From Amyloporia xantha (taxonomy: Eukaryota > Basidiomycota > Agaricomycetes > Polyporales > Adustoporiaceae): DNA of 64,000 nucleotides. How positions within the stretch are numbered: the stretch's first letter is position 1; every line of letters starts with the position of its first letter. Shown piece after piece: positions 23,954-34,689 of the stretch. The position numbers and the translations under genes are program-made. Below the pieces are notes generated by a model, which saw only the letters and a list, made by a program, of their open reading frames with translations, had not been told where the DNA came from and searched no databases. The stretch is from positions 3,162,001 to 3,226,000 of the forward strand of contig JAYKKR010000001.1 of the NCBI GenBank assembly GCA_036971615.1, in the 5' to 3' direction.

Positions 23954-24778
23954 ATGAGGTTCTATTCGCAGTCCTTCTTGTACGAGTAAGTCAACGCACG
24001 AGACTCATGCGCACTTGAATCTAATGTAATAATGAATGCGCAGCGATCCCTGGGCTATCGTCTCCTATGCGTTCTTCATGCGATATCCCAACCCCTTCGC
24101 CTCCCATGTCCTCTCCTGCGACGTCATTTCGCGCTCTCTCAGCCCTTCGGGCACTCTGATGACCACTCGCCTCATCCTCAAGAGTGGCGCCTTGCCGAGG
24201 TGGTTCCCAAAGGGCATCGTCTCACGAGCCGAATCATGGGTGATTGAGGAGAGTGAGGTCGATCCCGCTGGCAGGGTTGTGCGGTGCACGACGAAAAACC
24301 TGGACCATGTAAAAGTGATGCGAGTGGAGGAACGAGTCGTGCTTGAACAGACTGAGGACGGGTGAGATATGGCATTCATGTGCTACACCTTCGCCACTCA
24401 TACTGTGCCCCAGCAAAACATTGCAGAACACTGAGGCGCGGATTGTGTCCCGTTTTGGATGGGGCTTGACAAAGGAGATCGAGAACCATGGCCTGGCGAA
24501 GTTCAAGGCCAATATTCAAAGGGTACGTCGATACTGGCTGCCAGCTCTTCAATGATGCTGACCTCCCTCAGTCTCGCCAAGGATTGTTCACCATTCTGGA
24601 GCTCATTCGTCAGTCACGCACCCAGACTCTGGCAATGGGCGTCCCAAGCTCCTATATACCCTCCCACCATGCTGCGCCCAGTCCCGGAGCACCATCGGCG
24701 GTTCCGGAAGTTAATGGCCAAGGTGGTCAAGACCAAAAGCGACGAGGCTCATGGATCAATCCTAGGTCATGGTTATAA
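23954..24778 (+). CDS. Second PRELI/MSF1-domain protein (Ups-type lipid-transfer protein)
   Basis: Exon 1 encodes MRFYSQSFLY; an intron with GTAAGT leads to DDPWAIVSYAFFMRYPNPF, giving the same DPW...RYPNP signature as the gene at 1538-2204. The domain continues through HVLSCDVISRSL, TTRLILKSGALPRWFPKGI and ESWVIEESEVDP, which is closer to the yeast Ups2/Ups3 or metazoan PRELID type than the first copy. Further introns separate EDG from KTLQNTEARIVS and IQR from SRQGLFTILELIRQ. The C-terminal tail is Pro/Ser/Gly-rich. Probably about 220 aa, imported into the mitochondrial intermembrane space. The two PRELI proteins are clearly diverged paralogues, not a recent duplicate. Confidence 0.85.
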
Positions 24779-25098
24779 GCTGTAGGCCGAAATCCGTAGT
24801 AGTTAGTAGCGTTTTCGTACTTTATTATCTTTGCCCTGCAGCAGGCTTTCTTTACGTTCGTTAGTAGTTCTCGTCGGGGTTACCACGCATCGCAGTCCAT
24901 GTATTTGTACCAGTAGCCGTACCTTATAACCACGAATATGCATCACAGCTCTGATCATACTTCTCATGCCATTCTTGCGACACTCACGAACAGCTACTGC
25001 ATGAGTGGTGCACCGACTGTCAAGAAACGTATTCTTAAGCCCCTGCTCTCGTCGACCTCGCGCTACAGGTTGTCTACATGAAGTGAGGTAGCGCCCTC
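24779..25098. other. Intergenic region
   Basis: About 320 bp between the PRELI gene and RIC1. No promoter box, RNA gene or repeat was recognised. Confidence 0.4.
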
Positions 25099-28000
25099 AT
25101 GTACTTCCCCACCTCTGCTGCTCGACAGCTCTCTACCACACCTGCATTGCCTGTTCTCAGCGAACATGTTATATGTCTGTCCCCGAGTCCGCGCAAGAGC
25201 CTCTTCTGCACACTAACGAAAGCCGGGCTTTCCGCGTGGCGCGTCCGAGTACGTCTCTGATGACTTGGCATGATAGCATGGCATAACGAGCTACGTTTGC
25301 GTTGATCAGCCCTCGGCGGTGCTGGCCCACCTGTCCCGCACACCCGCATCGCTGGCTGACCATGGGGACAACCTTTCCATGAGCTGGGCACCGAATGGGA
25401 GGCGAATCGTCATACAGGTTCGTCTCGATCATGCTGCTTGGGCTCGGAAGACGAGCTCTCTACCCTACTTATCCTTATGACTCTACAGACCACGCGCTCC
25501 TTCCTTGTGATCGTGACGGTCGGGTTTGACTGGGACGAAACCCTGTATCAGTCTCCACCGCTCGCCTCCAGCTCTCAGCGGCATTTCCTGCCAGGTCCCG
25601 GAGAGGCTTTGCCCCTCCACTCCGTGAGCCTGCACCTAGAGGGTGTCGTACGACTGGAGGGCACTCTTCTCAGGTGAGAAGCCATAAATTGCAAATGCCA
25701 GCAGCCGGCGATTTGACATGGAGACACAGCGTCTCGCCTCGCAATGAGTACATCCTGTTATCCACGCACGGCCCATCCGCAGTGCAGCGCGTTCCGTGGC
25801 CCGGAATGCAAGACGACATGGATCAGTACTCCACGTGGTTTCTTAATGACGACGAATTCCCTTGGCTCGAGGATGCTGATGGTATGTTGTGCAGTTGCCC
25901 TCGAACCGAGTGGCTGTGTTAAGCAGCTGTTTGTTTTGTGTGGGTCAGTCGCTGTAGCGAAGATCCTCCATTCGAAACCGACGGGGTTCGAGACATGGAT
26001 CACCTCTGACGGCAGAGCGTATCTTGTCGAGCTGTATGAAGACGAGAGCGAATCATACAGACCCTCCATTTCTAGCGCAGGCGACGAGTCGTATCAGGTT
26101 AGCGTTGCTGTTTTGGATTTGAATACCAAAAATCTAAAAGGTGGCATATTAAACAGGCCCATGGAGGGAGGTATTCGTCAGATAGCCAACGTCATGAACG
26201 GAGACTGCGGTGGCATGGTACATGCATCCATAACGTAGACCCTCCGCGCTGGGTACAGAAACGGCGACGGCAGGATCCAAATGAGTTGAAGGCGGGCGAA
26301 TATTCGTATCCTGAGCCACGGCGCGCCATGACAGTAGCGATCAACTCGCGGTTTTCTGTGATCGCTGCCGGGACATACGGGTACGCCCGTCGCGCCATTT
26401 CATCTTTCAATGATTCGATATCAATACTGATAACGATGCAGTGGTGAAGTTGAATTGACGAACTTTCCGTCACAAGAGAGTCCCTCTCCGAAGTCGCAGA
26501 TCCTCCGTATCCCTAGTATGTATGCTCGAGAGGGAACTGGGCTAGTGCGGTCGATGGAGTGGAGTTCGGACGGATATGTCTTGGCTGTTGGTTGGGAGAA
26601 GGGATGGGCAGTTTGGAGTGTGGGTGGCCGATGTCTGGCATGGGGTTTCGGTGTCGAATACGAGGTAGACGAGGAGAAGTAGGTGGCATTACAAATAACC
26701 TCCATGTGTTTCAAATCTCATCTCCTCAGGTATCAGGATTCATTCATGTATGGAGTGACAGATCTGGTGGGTTCTTATTTTCTCAATACTTTCGCAGATT
26801 CTGATCTATTGGCCTTACAGTTCTGGGCTCCTGGCAACTTTGAGTTAGTTGTTCTGGCGGCTCCCGTCCCTGGAAGTAAGTAACATTATATTTCTCCCTG
26901 TTATACTACAACGTGACTGATGATGAAAAGAGACTGATGGTCAGCTTTTCGTGATCCCGTTCGCGAAGAGTGCAAGTACCGGACAACACTCGCCGGTGAG
27001 GATGTTCTCTCATACTGGGGGCATGTGACACTTCACTTACGCCAGAATTCAGGATAACACGCAGTATGCGTTCCTTCAAATGGACGATCGAGTTCTCGTT
27101 TATCGAGGTGCTGACCAGCCAGACATGAGCGTAATCAATCCCGAATCCGACGTATGGCAGCATATCAAGGTAATATAAACGATATGACAAGCGTGAAAGG
27201 CACTTATGATCGTTTCAGATACCTCAAGCATATCTATCCGCCAACTGGCCAATACGATACTCAGCTCTCAGCGCTGATGGAAGGCTGATTGCTATTGCTG
27301 GCCGACGAGGACTTGTTCATTACAGCACTACATCTGGACGCTGGAAGATATTTGCAGATGATCTACAAGAACAGGCATTTACTGTGAAGGGCGGCCTGCT
27401 CTGGTTCCATCATGTCTTGATTGCTGCTGTGGACGTCGCGAATGCGTTTCAGGTTGGCTTATACTTGTCCGGTCTTCGTTTCCATTCTGATGTGCTGTGG
27501 ATGGGCAGATCCGCCTGTATTCACGAGATATGGAGCTGAGTAACCAGAATGTGCTCCATCGGGAAATCCTCTCTGCTCCGGTTGTGATTCTCTCTCTCGT
27601 CGACAACTCTCTGCTTGTTTATACAGCAGATAATACGCTATACCACTATCTCATCATACCAACCGCCGATACCATCAAGCTTCATCTCTGTGGCAGTATC
27701 AACTTTAACGGCGTAATAGCGGCTCCCGGCGCTGTTAGATTGTTGAGTTGGATGATACCCAGTGCACAGAAACGTACGTATACTCTCTACACCCCTGTTT
27801 AGACATGTCGGAATACTTATACTGTTTTAGAGTTGGGTGACCCTATGGATGACCTTGCGGTCGCAACTGTACTCATGATGGTCGGGGGCAAGCTGGTTTT
27901 GCTGAAGCCACGGAGGGTTTGTCTGATTATCACTGCTTGGTCGGGTCATTTCTGATCCTCTGTTTCCGCAGTCTGGCGAAGCAGAGGTCAAGTATGATAT

Positions 28001-29077
28001 GCAGATCCTGGCGGATCGTATCGAATTTTGCTGGATACACCTTCGTGGCATCGGTACTCTAGAGAACTCCTTGTGGGGTTACGACGGTCAAGGAATTCGA
28101 CTATGGCTTAATGCGCTCAATCTTGAATCCTCCCCGATACCAGCCATTGATTCTGGTGCTATCCAAGCAAATGTCAAGGAGAGCGTAAATATTCCGCTCG
28201 AGTTCTATCCTCTATGTAGGTCGAATTTGTCCCATGTCGCAATTGACCCCGAGCTTACTGCAAGTTCAGCCGTTCTCATGGATAAAGGAATCATTATTGG
28301 TGTAGAATACGAAGCTGCAACTAGAGCGAGTTTGTCCTTTACCATGTTCAGACAAGTGACTAGCGTGAGTTGCTCGTGCACTCTTTGGACCATCTCTAAT
28401 ACTGGCTGGCTGTTGTCAGTCAAATCTGTTCCTGAACCATGTCCTGCTTTATCACCTGGGGAATCGCCAAATGAGGGAGGCGATTCTCTTTGCATCTCAC
28501 TATCAGCATCTTGTCTTCTTCGCGCATGCGTTAGAAATGCTGCTTCACAACGTGGTAGAAGAAGACGCCAGCTCTGCCAATGATCGAGGCTCTGAAGGCG
28601 ATAATCATGAACATCTTCTTGAAGACACAGTAGAATTTCTCGATCACTTCGATGTCGCACTGGACGTGGTGGTCGGATGTGCTCGAAAAATCGAGATGAC
28701 ACGGTGGCCACGGCTTTTCGACATCGTGGGTAACCCGAAGAACCTCTTCGAGGCAAGTCTGCGATCTTCTATCCAGAACTGTATGATTTGACTGACGTTT
28801 CTATAAGGTGTGCCTCTCGTCGAATCGGCTTAAAACAGCGGGGTCGTTCCTTCTGGTGTTGCATAATCTCGATCAGCTGGACGCCGATGGTATGGATGGG
28901 GATGCGGTCCGCCTGCTCAAAAGTGCCATCGGAGTCCAGGACTGGCAGCTCTGCCGAGAGATTCTGCGGTTCCTGAACTTCATCGACGAGACAGGCGCAG
29001 CTCTGCGAAGTGCGCTGGTAGAAGCTCAAATTATCACAATGTCAAATGGGACGATGTCAATCAATGGGACACATTAG
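25099..29077 (+). CDS. RIC1: RIC1 homologue (Ric1-Rgp1 GEF subunit for Ypt6/Rab6)
   Basis: RIC1 with Rgp1 activates the Golgi GTPase Ypt6/Rab6 in endosome-to-Golgi retrograde traffic. Start ATG 25099 (MYFPTSAARQLSTTPALPVL) gives an N-terminal beta-propeller: repeats are visible as MSWAPNGRRIVIQ, GRAYLVELYED, MEWSSDGYVLAVGWEKGWAVWS, RYSALSADGRLIAIAGRRGLVHYS and NTLYHYLI. The middle carries the RIC1-typical ENSLWGYDGQGIRLWLNAL, then VNIPLEFYPL and a helical C-terminal RIC1 domain with LLYHLGNRQMREA and RWPRLFDIVGNPKNLFE. It ends WQLCREILRFLNFIDET and a short tail. About a dozen introns; total near 1,080-1,150 residues, close to yeast Ric1. Exon borders at 26100-26280 were not resolved. Confidence 0.85.
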
Positions 29078-29369
29078 CCACTGCTATGTAAAATGACCAT
29101 TGGGCCTTACATTGTCGGATTCGATTTGGAAATTTATTCATTGGATTTCTCACCTTTGTCCTTTATAAACGATGCAAACTTTGATGATCCCAAGTTTGAT
29201 CTTTGCAATCCATGCAAATGATGCAATCCATGCAATCTTATCTCATGAGGTGTCTGATCGTGTTGAGGTTTTGCCGGAGACGAGACAGAGAGCCCCTGAG
29301 AGCGCCTCGTGTTGCGATTGTGCACAATTATATCGAGTTGTATCCAGGAGCTCACGATTTTGCATACCC

Positions 29370-30972
29370 ATGACTTCCATCGCGCTCACTGCTCGAAGAA
29401 TAAGCACACAGCTGACTGCACCCAGACACATCAAATCAATGGCTACCATTGCCCAGTCTGCGGCTCGACCGATTACCCTGACCACTGAAGGGGCTGTCTC
29501 AATATCGTACCGTACGCTGGTCGACTCCCCATATTCACTGACTGCATCCATCGGTATGTCTGGGTTCTCATCGTGTCGCATTCGTTCTACAAAGAGGGAA
29601 TGAAGAGAAGGCTTTCGGATCACATCCTGACTGTTTGGGAATCGTCGTCGTTCGCGATCTACCAAGCAGCTTCATCTCGGCAAGGGAAAGGCTCCTCAAG
29701 CTGGCATATCACTTTGCAAATCTTGAACCTGATGTACGGGAACGCTACGCAGACCCTAGGAGCAAATATAGGTACGGCTCATGGAAATGATCTGTGCTAC
29801 GCTCACACCGGCGATTGGCTTGCCTAGTTTCGGATGGTCGCATGGCAAGGTTTGTGACGATTATTGTTCCTATTCAGCAGTCTCATTCGTGCCTTGAAGG
29901 AAATTATGAATGGCAGACCTGGTGAGTTGCAGAGGAGCAAAGATTTTGGTGACTGAAGTTAATTACTTGCCATTCAGACACGTTGAAGGGATCATACTAT
30001 GCAAATCCAGTCATAGATATCCCCAGCGTCTCGGATGCACAGCGTGAAGCATATCCGGAATATTACGGCAAGAACATCTGTAGGTTCCATAAACGCATTG
30101 GGGAGCTCTCGCTTATTTTGCATAACATAGGGCCGAGCAACGATATCAGAGGTGTGGAGGGCTTTGAAGAGGCCTTCAAGAGCCTCGGCAGGTAAGTAAG
30201 ACTCCGACTACAGTGGATGCAGCCCGATAATAGTCGTGCAGGTTGATTTTCCAAGTTGGTTGCGATTTGGCGGTGGCATGTCAACCGTTTGGTGAGAGAA
30301 CTCGGAACAGACACAGTTCTCGGTACTGACTAATTCATCGGCATTGCAAAGCTTCGTCGCATCTGGTAGACTCCTCTGTTTCGTTGGCAGACCTCATCAG
30401 ATCATCTCAAACGACCAAAGCGCGTCTCCTGCACTACTTCCCACCCTCCCCGGAGAACTCGCTTCCTGCCGAGAATGAAGCGGTGGATAGCTGGTGTGGA
30501 TTCCACCTTGACCATTCTCTGCTTACGGGTCTCTGTTCCGTGCGTCCCGCTATCTCGATTGCCTTCATCAGTGTGTTCGAGTCAGCGCTCATAGCTGTTT
30601 CACATCATTTTCAGGCCATGTTTCTCCGACCCTGCCCTGACGGTGAACCTACTATAGTACAGTCTCCGTCGCCTATGTCTGGATTATACATCCGCACACG
30701 AGGCGGTGCTCTTACGAAGATTTCAATACCTCCTGATTGTCTGGCCTTCCAAACTGGTGAGGCTCTCGAACTTGCAACGGCGGGCAGCCTTCGTGCCACA
30801 CCTCACTGCGTGCGCGTGGGTGCTGGAGAAGGGGATGGATGGGGTCTCCCGCGAGACGTTTGCTCTTTTCATGCAGCCCGATACGAACCAACAGATCGCA
30901 GCATCCGAGACCTTCGGGCAATTCAGTAAACGTGTATTCGAGCGACACTACGAGCATGAGCTCACGGCATAG
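29370..30972 (+). CDS. Isopenicillin-N-synthase-like 2OG-Fe(II) oxygenase, with an apparent frameshift
   Basis: The predicted protein matches a conserved eukaryotic family of 2-oxoglutarate/iron oxygenase-like proteins of unknown substrate. The N-terminus MTSIALTARRISTQLTA is basic and amphipathic, possibly a mitochondrial signal. Conserved stretches: GIVVVRDLPSSFISARERLL, YSFGWSHGKEIMNG, PDTLKGSYYANP, YPEYYGKNIWP (across an intron), VEGFEEAFKSLGR, DSWCGFHLDHSLLTGL with the HxD iron ligands, and ATPHCVR with the distal histidine. Just after this the frame changes: the C-terminal GVSRETFALFMQP is in the next frame. The break sits at a GGATGGATGG tandem repeat (30833-30842); a four-base duplication there would explain it. 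Either the gene is damaged or the assembly has an indel. Confidence 0.72.
30833..30842 (+). other. Tandem 4-bp repeat at an apparent frameshift
   Basis: GGATGGATGG lies exactly where the oxygenase reading frame changes between HCVRVGAGEG and GVSRETF. One repeat unit fewer would keep a single frame. Confidence 0.6.
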
Positions 30973-31901
30973 TTACTTCTTCACTTTACGTACGACGCGC
31001 TGAATGTATTGCACACAGGGAGGGCTTTCGATGGCAATTTGAGGCTTGGAGCAAGGAATGATCATCTTGAACAGATTCCGAGGATGTGTGTCAACACAGC
31101 CTGCTAGTGATGTGAATCTCACACTGAATGAATGGACGATGCAAATGCTGCAAGATCCGGCCCACACATGTACGCCACCCGTTGTTCTGTATTTCCCACG
31201 TCGAGAGTTGCTTGATATCATTCACAGCATCTATATGAATGGCCTCTTCCCTTCTTGATTTCGGCCGAAGTTGTTTCACCTATGTATGGAAGCCATTGTT
31301 TTGTTTTCAGCAGTGTTATGGATCAGAGTACATGGTCGTAGAATGCTGAACAAAACGAGGCAGTCAACAGTCAAAGATTCAATGCCTCATTGCGTCCCCT
31401 TTACGGCTGCTGTTGCTCTCTGTCCTACACTCCTTTCTATCATGATGCAGATTCGTGCACCATGTACTCGGACGTCTCACACGGCCTGGTAAATACATCT
31501 TTATCCAGTCTGCCTAACTTCCAACGATGTTGAACATGTCTGCTTTGGCGGTGAACTCCGTGCGGTTTCACAAGATCGCTCTGGTTGCATTAAGTTTACG
31601 GTAACGTCTTGTATCTTCGTCGGTCGGGGTGCAGATTTGGCCCGGGGTGCTTTGCTCACGGTCCACCAGTGTGTCGTAGCGTATCGAAAGTGGTAAGATT
31701 GCGGAACTCAACTGCTGTTAGCTTCCTGTTCTTCAATTTCCTACATAACCTCACATTGGAATAGGTTTGATTGATGGGGAATGTTAGCTCTGTAGGTATA
31801 TAAGTTGAAGCTGATCCTGTCTCTTCCATGATCGTAATCCTTCCTCACATAGCCACTTAGCGAGTGTCACCCGTCCACATCCCTCTAGTGACGCCTTTAC
31901 G
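30973..31901. other. Intergenic region with promoter of the DUF6533-type gene
   Basis: No gene with motif support was found. A TATA-like TATATAA at 31797-31803 stands about 100 bp upstream of the next start codon. Several T-rich stretches are present. Confidence 0.5.
31797..31803 (+). promoter_or_regulatory. TATA-like box
   Basis: TATATAA about 100 bp upstream of ATG 31902, following GGAATGTTAGCTCTGTAGG. Confidence 0.4.
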
Positions 31902-33465
31902 ATGACAAATTGGAAGGATCCAGAGCTCATCGCAGCACAGTGCAGTACGTGTCAGACTCGCACCAATGCAAAAGATATGGCGGTACTCACCGTATTTTAG
32001 TGTCTTATATCAAGCTCATACATGTTGTCGGTGGCATTTGCATGTAAGTTACACACCTATCACAGTGCACGAACTCTCCTCACGAAGACCATTCTTCATA
32101 GCTGGGAATGGGCAATTAATTTCGAGTTCGAATGGGAGCTTTTGGTCAGGAAAAAGGAACGAAGGACACCTATCATAGTGAGTCGATGTTACCAGCTCGC
32201 CCAACCGCGGATAACAATGCTACAAGCTCTATATTCTTTGCCGATACACAACACTTGCTACTGTTATATGTGAGCTCGTCAGCCTAAATATTCAGACGGA
32301 GTACAACTGCTTGGTCAGTTATCCGAGCTTGTTGAACTATCCTTTGAATGCTGATACCTTCGCGAATCGCGATAGGCTTTCTTACACTCAGTACTGGTAA
32401 GACATTACTAGGACTATCCTGGTACCATGATTTTAAAACATAAATTACAGTCATTTGGATATCTGTCTCTGGCTCTATCTTCTTCAATCATTGTGCTTCG
32501 AGCGTAAGTTTTGTCAACACGAAATTGTTGAATCACAGCGCGGCACTTAGTTGGATTTTCAGTTCTGTATTCTGGAATCATAATGTCTTCATCACAGCTT
32601 TCCTTGTTTGTGTTTATCTTGTGAATGTTGCAGCTATGATATATGGTGAGTAATGTTCAACTGATTGATTACATTTGAGTTGTGCATTCATTGTGGCTGT
32701 TCAGGGGTTGTCCGAGTGAGTTTTCAAAGTCAAACATCATTGGTGTAGCATGCAAATAGTTATTTTGTAGGGTCCATCTGCAATTTGGAGTCCCACAAGC
32801 AAGATGTGTCTGATAATAAACACTGTCAAGAACAAGCCTAACATGGTCACTAACCTGGCAGCTGATCTCTGCCTACTGACTGTGTTAGAGGGAGTGCTCG
32901 GACGCACAGATCACGTGATTTAGGCGCCCATACGTCGTACATAGCTGTGGTCTCTGCCTGTATCTATCCTTAATCCGTGCTATGAGTAGCCTTCGGTTAG
33001 GTGTTGGTGTATGTGTCGGGTTAGCTGTTTTGGCGCCTACTCTCCCTCCTGAGTTCCTAGGAGTATATCTGCTCTCTGAGCACCCCTTTGCGTCTGTGTT
33101 TCCTCTATTCGCGCGACAGACTGTAATGGTAGTAGGCATTTGGAAAGGCAAGGGCACTGGGAGTCTCTGGAAGATGGTTTCTCAGCAGGTATCTGTATTC
33201 CATCCAGATATTGGCTAGTAGTTATTAAGATTATGCAGGGAGTAACTTGGCTCATGATTGCAACTGTGTTTTACATACCTCCTGTGGTATATTTTGACTT
33301 CTGAGCTGATATATATAGTCATATACAGTCTTAATTATGATAGGTTCTTATCTGTCTTAATCTCAATGGTAAGCTTCTGGCTGTGATATTTGCAGCATAT
33401 GCTTGTTTTCTTGTACAGATCCCATGAATTTGGTAGTAATCTTGATTACCATGAACATGAACTAA
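31902..33465 (+). CDS. DUF6533-type seven-helix membrane protein of basidiomycetes (possibly degenerate)
   Basis: The pieces fit the large basidiomycete family of 7TM-like DUF6533 proteins, whose function is unknown. Start ATG 31902 (MTNWKDPELIAAQC); introns 31945-32000, 32044-32101 and 32178-32226 join MSYIKLIHVVGGICI to WEWAINFEFEWELLVRKKE, the family motif WEW...FEWE. Next comes LYILCRYTTLATVI, then NCL, then SFGYLSLALSSSIIVLRA and FITAFLVCVYLVNVAAMIYG. The extracellular signature WSPTSKMCLIINTVKNKPN and ADLCLLTV follow. The last pieces are GTGSLWKMVSQQGVTWLMIA and LNLNDPMNLVVILITMN, then TAA. Between about 32925 and 33148 I could not place an exon cleanly, so the gene may have lost sequence or carry a long intron. 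The retroelement starts about 560 bp downstream. Confidence 0.6.
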
Positions 33466-34021
33466 TCTGATTGCTGATGACATGTGAATACTTCTGTGGT
33501 ATATGATTCTGTTAATGACTGACCAACATTTTACAGGTGTCACTATGTATGATAATTCAGAGTCATCTTTATGCTGCAAACATTGATGAATAACTGCAGG
33601 GGAATCTGTTCAACACGCATGCATAGGAGCCTGTATGTTTATGCAAATTCTAAGGAAGGGTAATATCAACAATCTGTTTTATATTAGAAGTTATTGACCT
33701 TTATCACAGTGGTGTATTGACACCAGTGTTTGCATCTAATTCTATCACCACAAATGACAATATTCCTAGTGTGTTTTATCCTATGCGATCAATTCATAGG
33801 TGAGACTATCCATTCATTTTCTGACTTTGCCTTATCTCTTGTAGGCCAGAGATAGTAAGCTCACAGAAGAATTATGTAATGGCAGTCAAAGATCAAGTTG
33901 TAGTTTAGGGATGGCATGAGGACATAATAATCTCTTGAAGTACTCAACTTGACAATTCTCAATAACCAAGCAACATCGAACAAGATGCAGAGGTGAAATC
34001 AAAATCAGATTGAATATGCAG
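33466..34021. other. AT-rich intergenic region bordering the retroelement
   Basis: AT-rich sequence with no gene. It ends at the left boundary of the Ngaro element. No target-site duplication is seen, as expected for tyrosine-recombinase elements. Confidence 0.5.
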
Positions 34022-34152
34022 TCTATGATCCTCCTTCGTGAATGGGCTAACGAAATGGTATTTCGTGTCGCCGCCACTCTCTTGCGCGACCCGGGACCGT
34101 TCCGGGGGTGTGTTGGGCACCCCGGAATGGGGCCGCCGGGCCGAGCTCAAGC
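34022..34152. repeat. Ngaro B2 repeat
   Basis: Near-identical to 34558-34689 (one extra C in that copy). It begins TCTATGATCCTCCTTCGTG and contains an inverted repeat around CCGTTCCGGGGGTG / CACCCCGGAATGG. Confidence 0.88.
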
Positions 34153-34231
34153 CGGTGGGAGCGAGTACATGAGCGACTACTACAAAAACAAAAACAAAGA
34201 GACAATGTCGGAGGGAGAGCGGATGGGAGGG

Positions 34232-34558
34232 GACGAAAAAGAAGTACTCGAAGTCGGGAGGACTATCGAGTACGAAAGTGAGAAAGACAAGATGAGAAAT
34301 ACGAGATATGTATGTACCTATCGAGTACGAAAGTGAGAAAGACAAGATGGGGAAAGACATGAAGTGGGAGCACTATATATACTGAGACCGGTCCTGCCAG
34401 GACAATGAGCCGTTCAAGAGCAAAGCGCGAGCGATCGCGCTTTGCTATATGTCCAAGCGACGCGCTCTAACCGTGCTCAAGCGCGTCCCGCGTCAGGGTT
34501 GCGTATGTCACGTGTCGTCGTCGCATAGACCCTGGACAGACTCGTCTGTCCAATCCAT
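34232..34558. repeat. Ngaro A2 repeat
   Basis: About 326 bp, near-identical to 38716-39042. It contains two copies of CTATCGAGTACGAAAGTGAG, a TATA-like run near 34373-34381 and the palindrome 34419-34446. The copies differ around 34475-34495 by a few bases or small indels. Confidence 0.88.
34419..34446. repeat. Perfect 12-bp-arm hairpin in the A repeat
   Basis: Arms AGCAAAGCGCGA and TCGCGCTTTGCT flank GCGA. The same structure is in the other A copy (about 38902-38929). It could be a recombination or transcription signal of the element; function not known. Confidence 0.6.
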
Positions 34559-34689
34559 CTATGATCCTCCTTCGTGAATGGGCTAACGAAATGGTATTTC
34601 GTGTCGCCGCCCACTCTCTTGCGCGACCCGGGACCGTTCCGGGGGTGTGTTGGGCACCCCGGAATGGGGCCGCCGGGCCGAGCTCAAGC
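34558..34689. repeat. Ngaro B1 repeat
   Basis: Internal copy of the B repeat, abutting A2. The stop codon of the recombinase ORF (TGA, 34684-34686) lies inside it. Confidence 0.88.
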
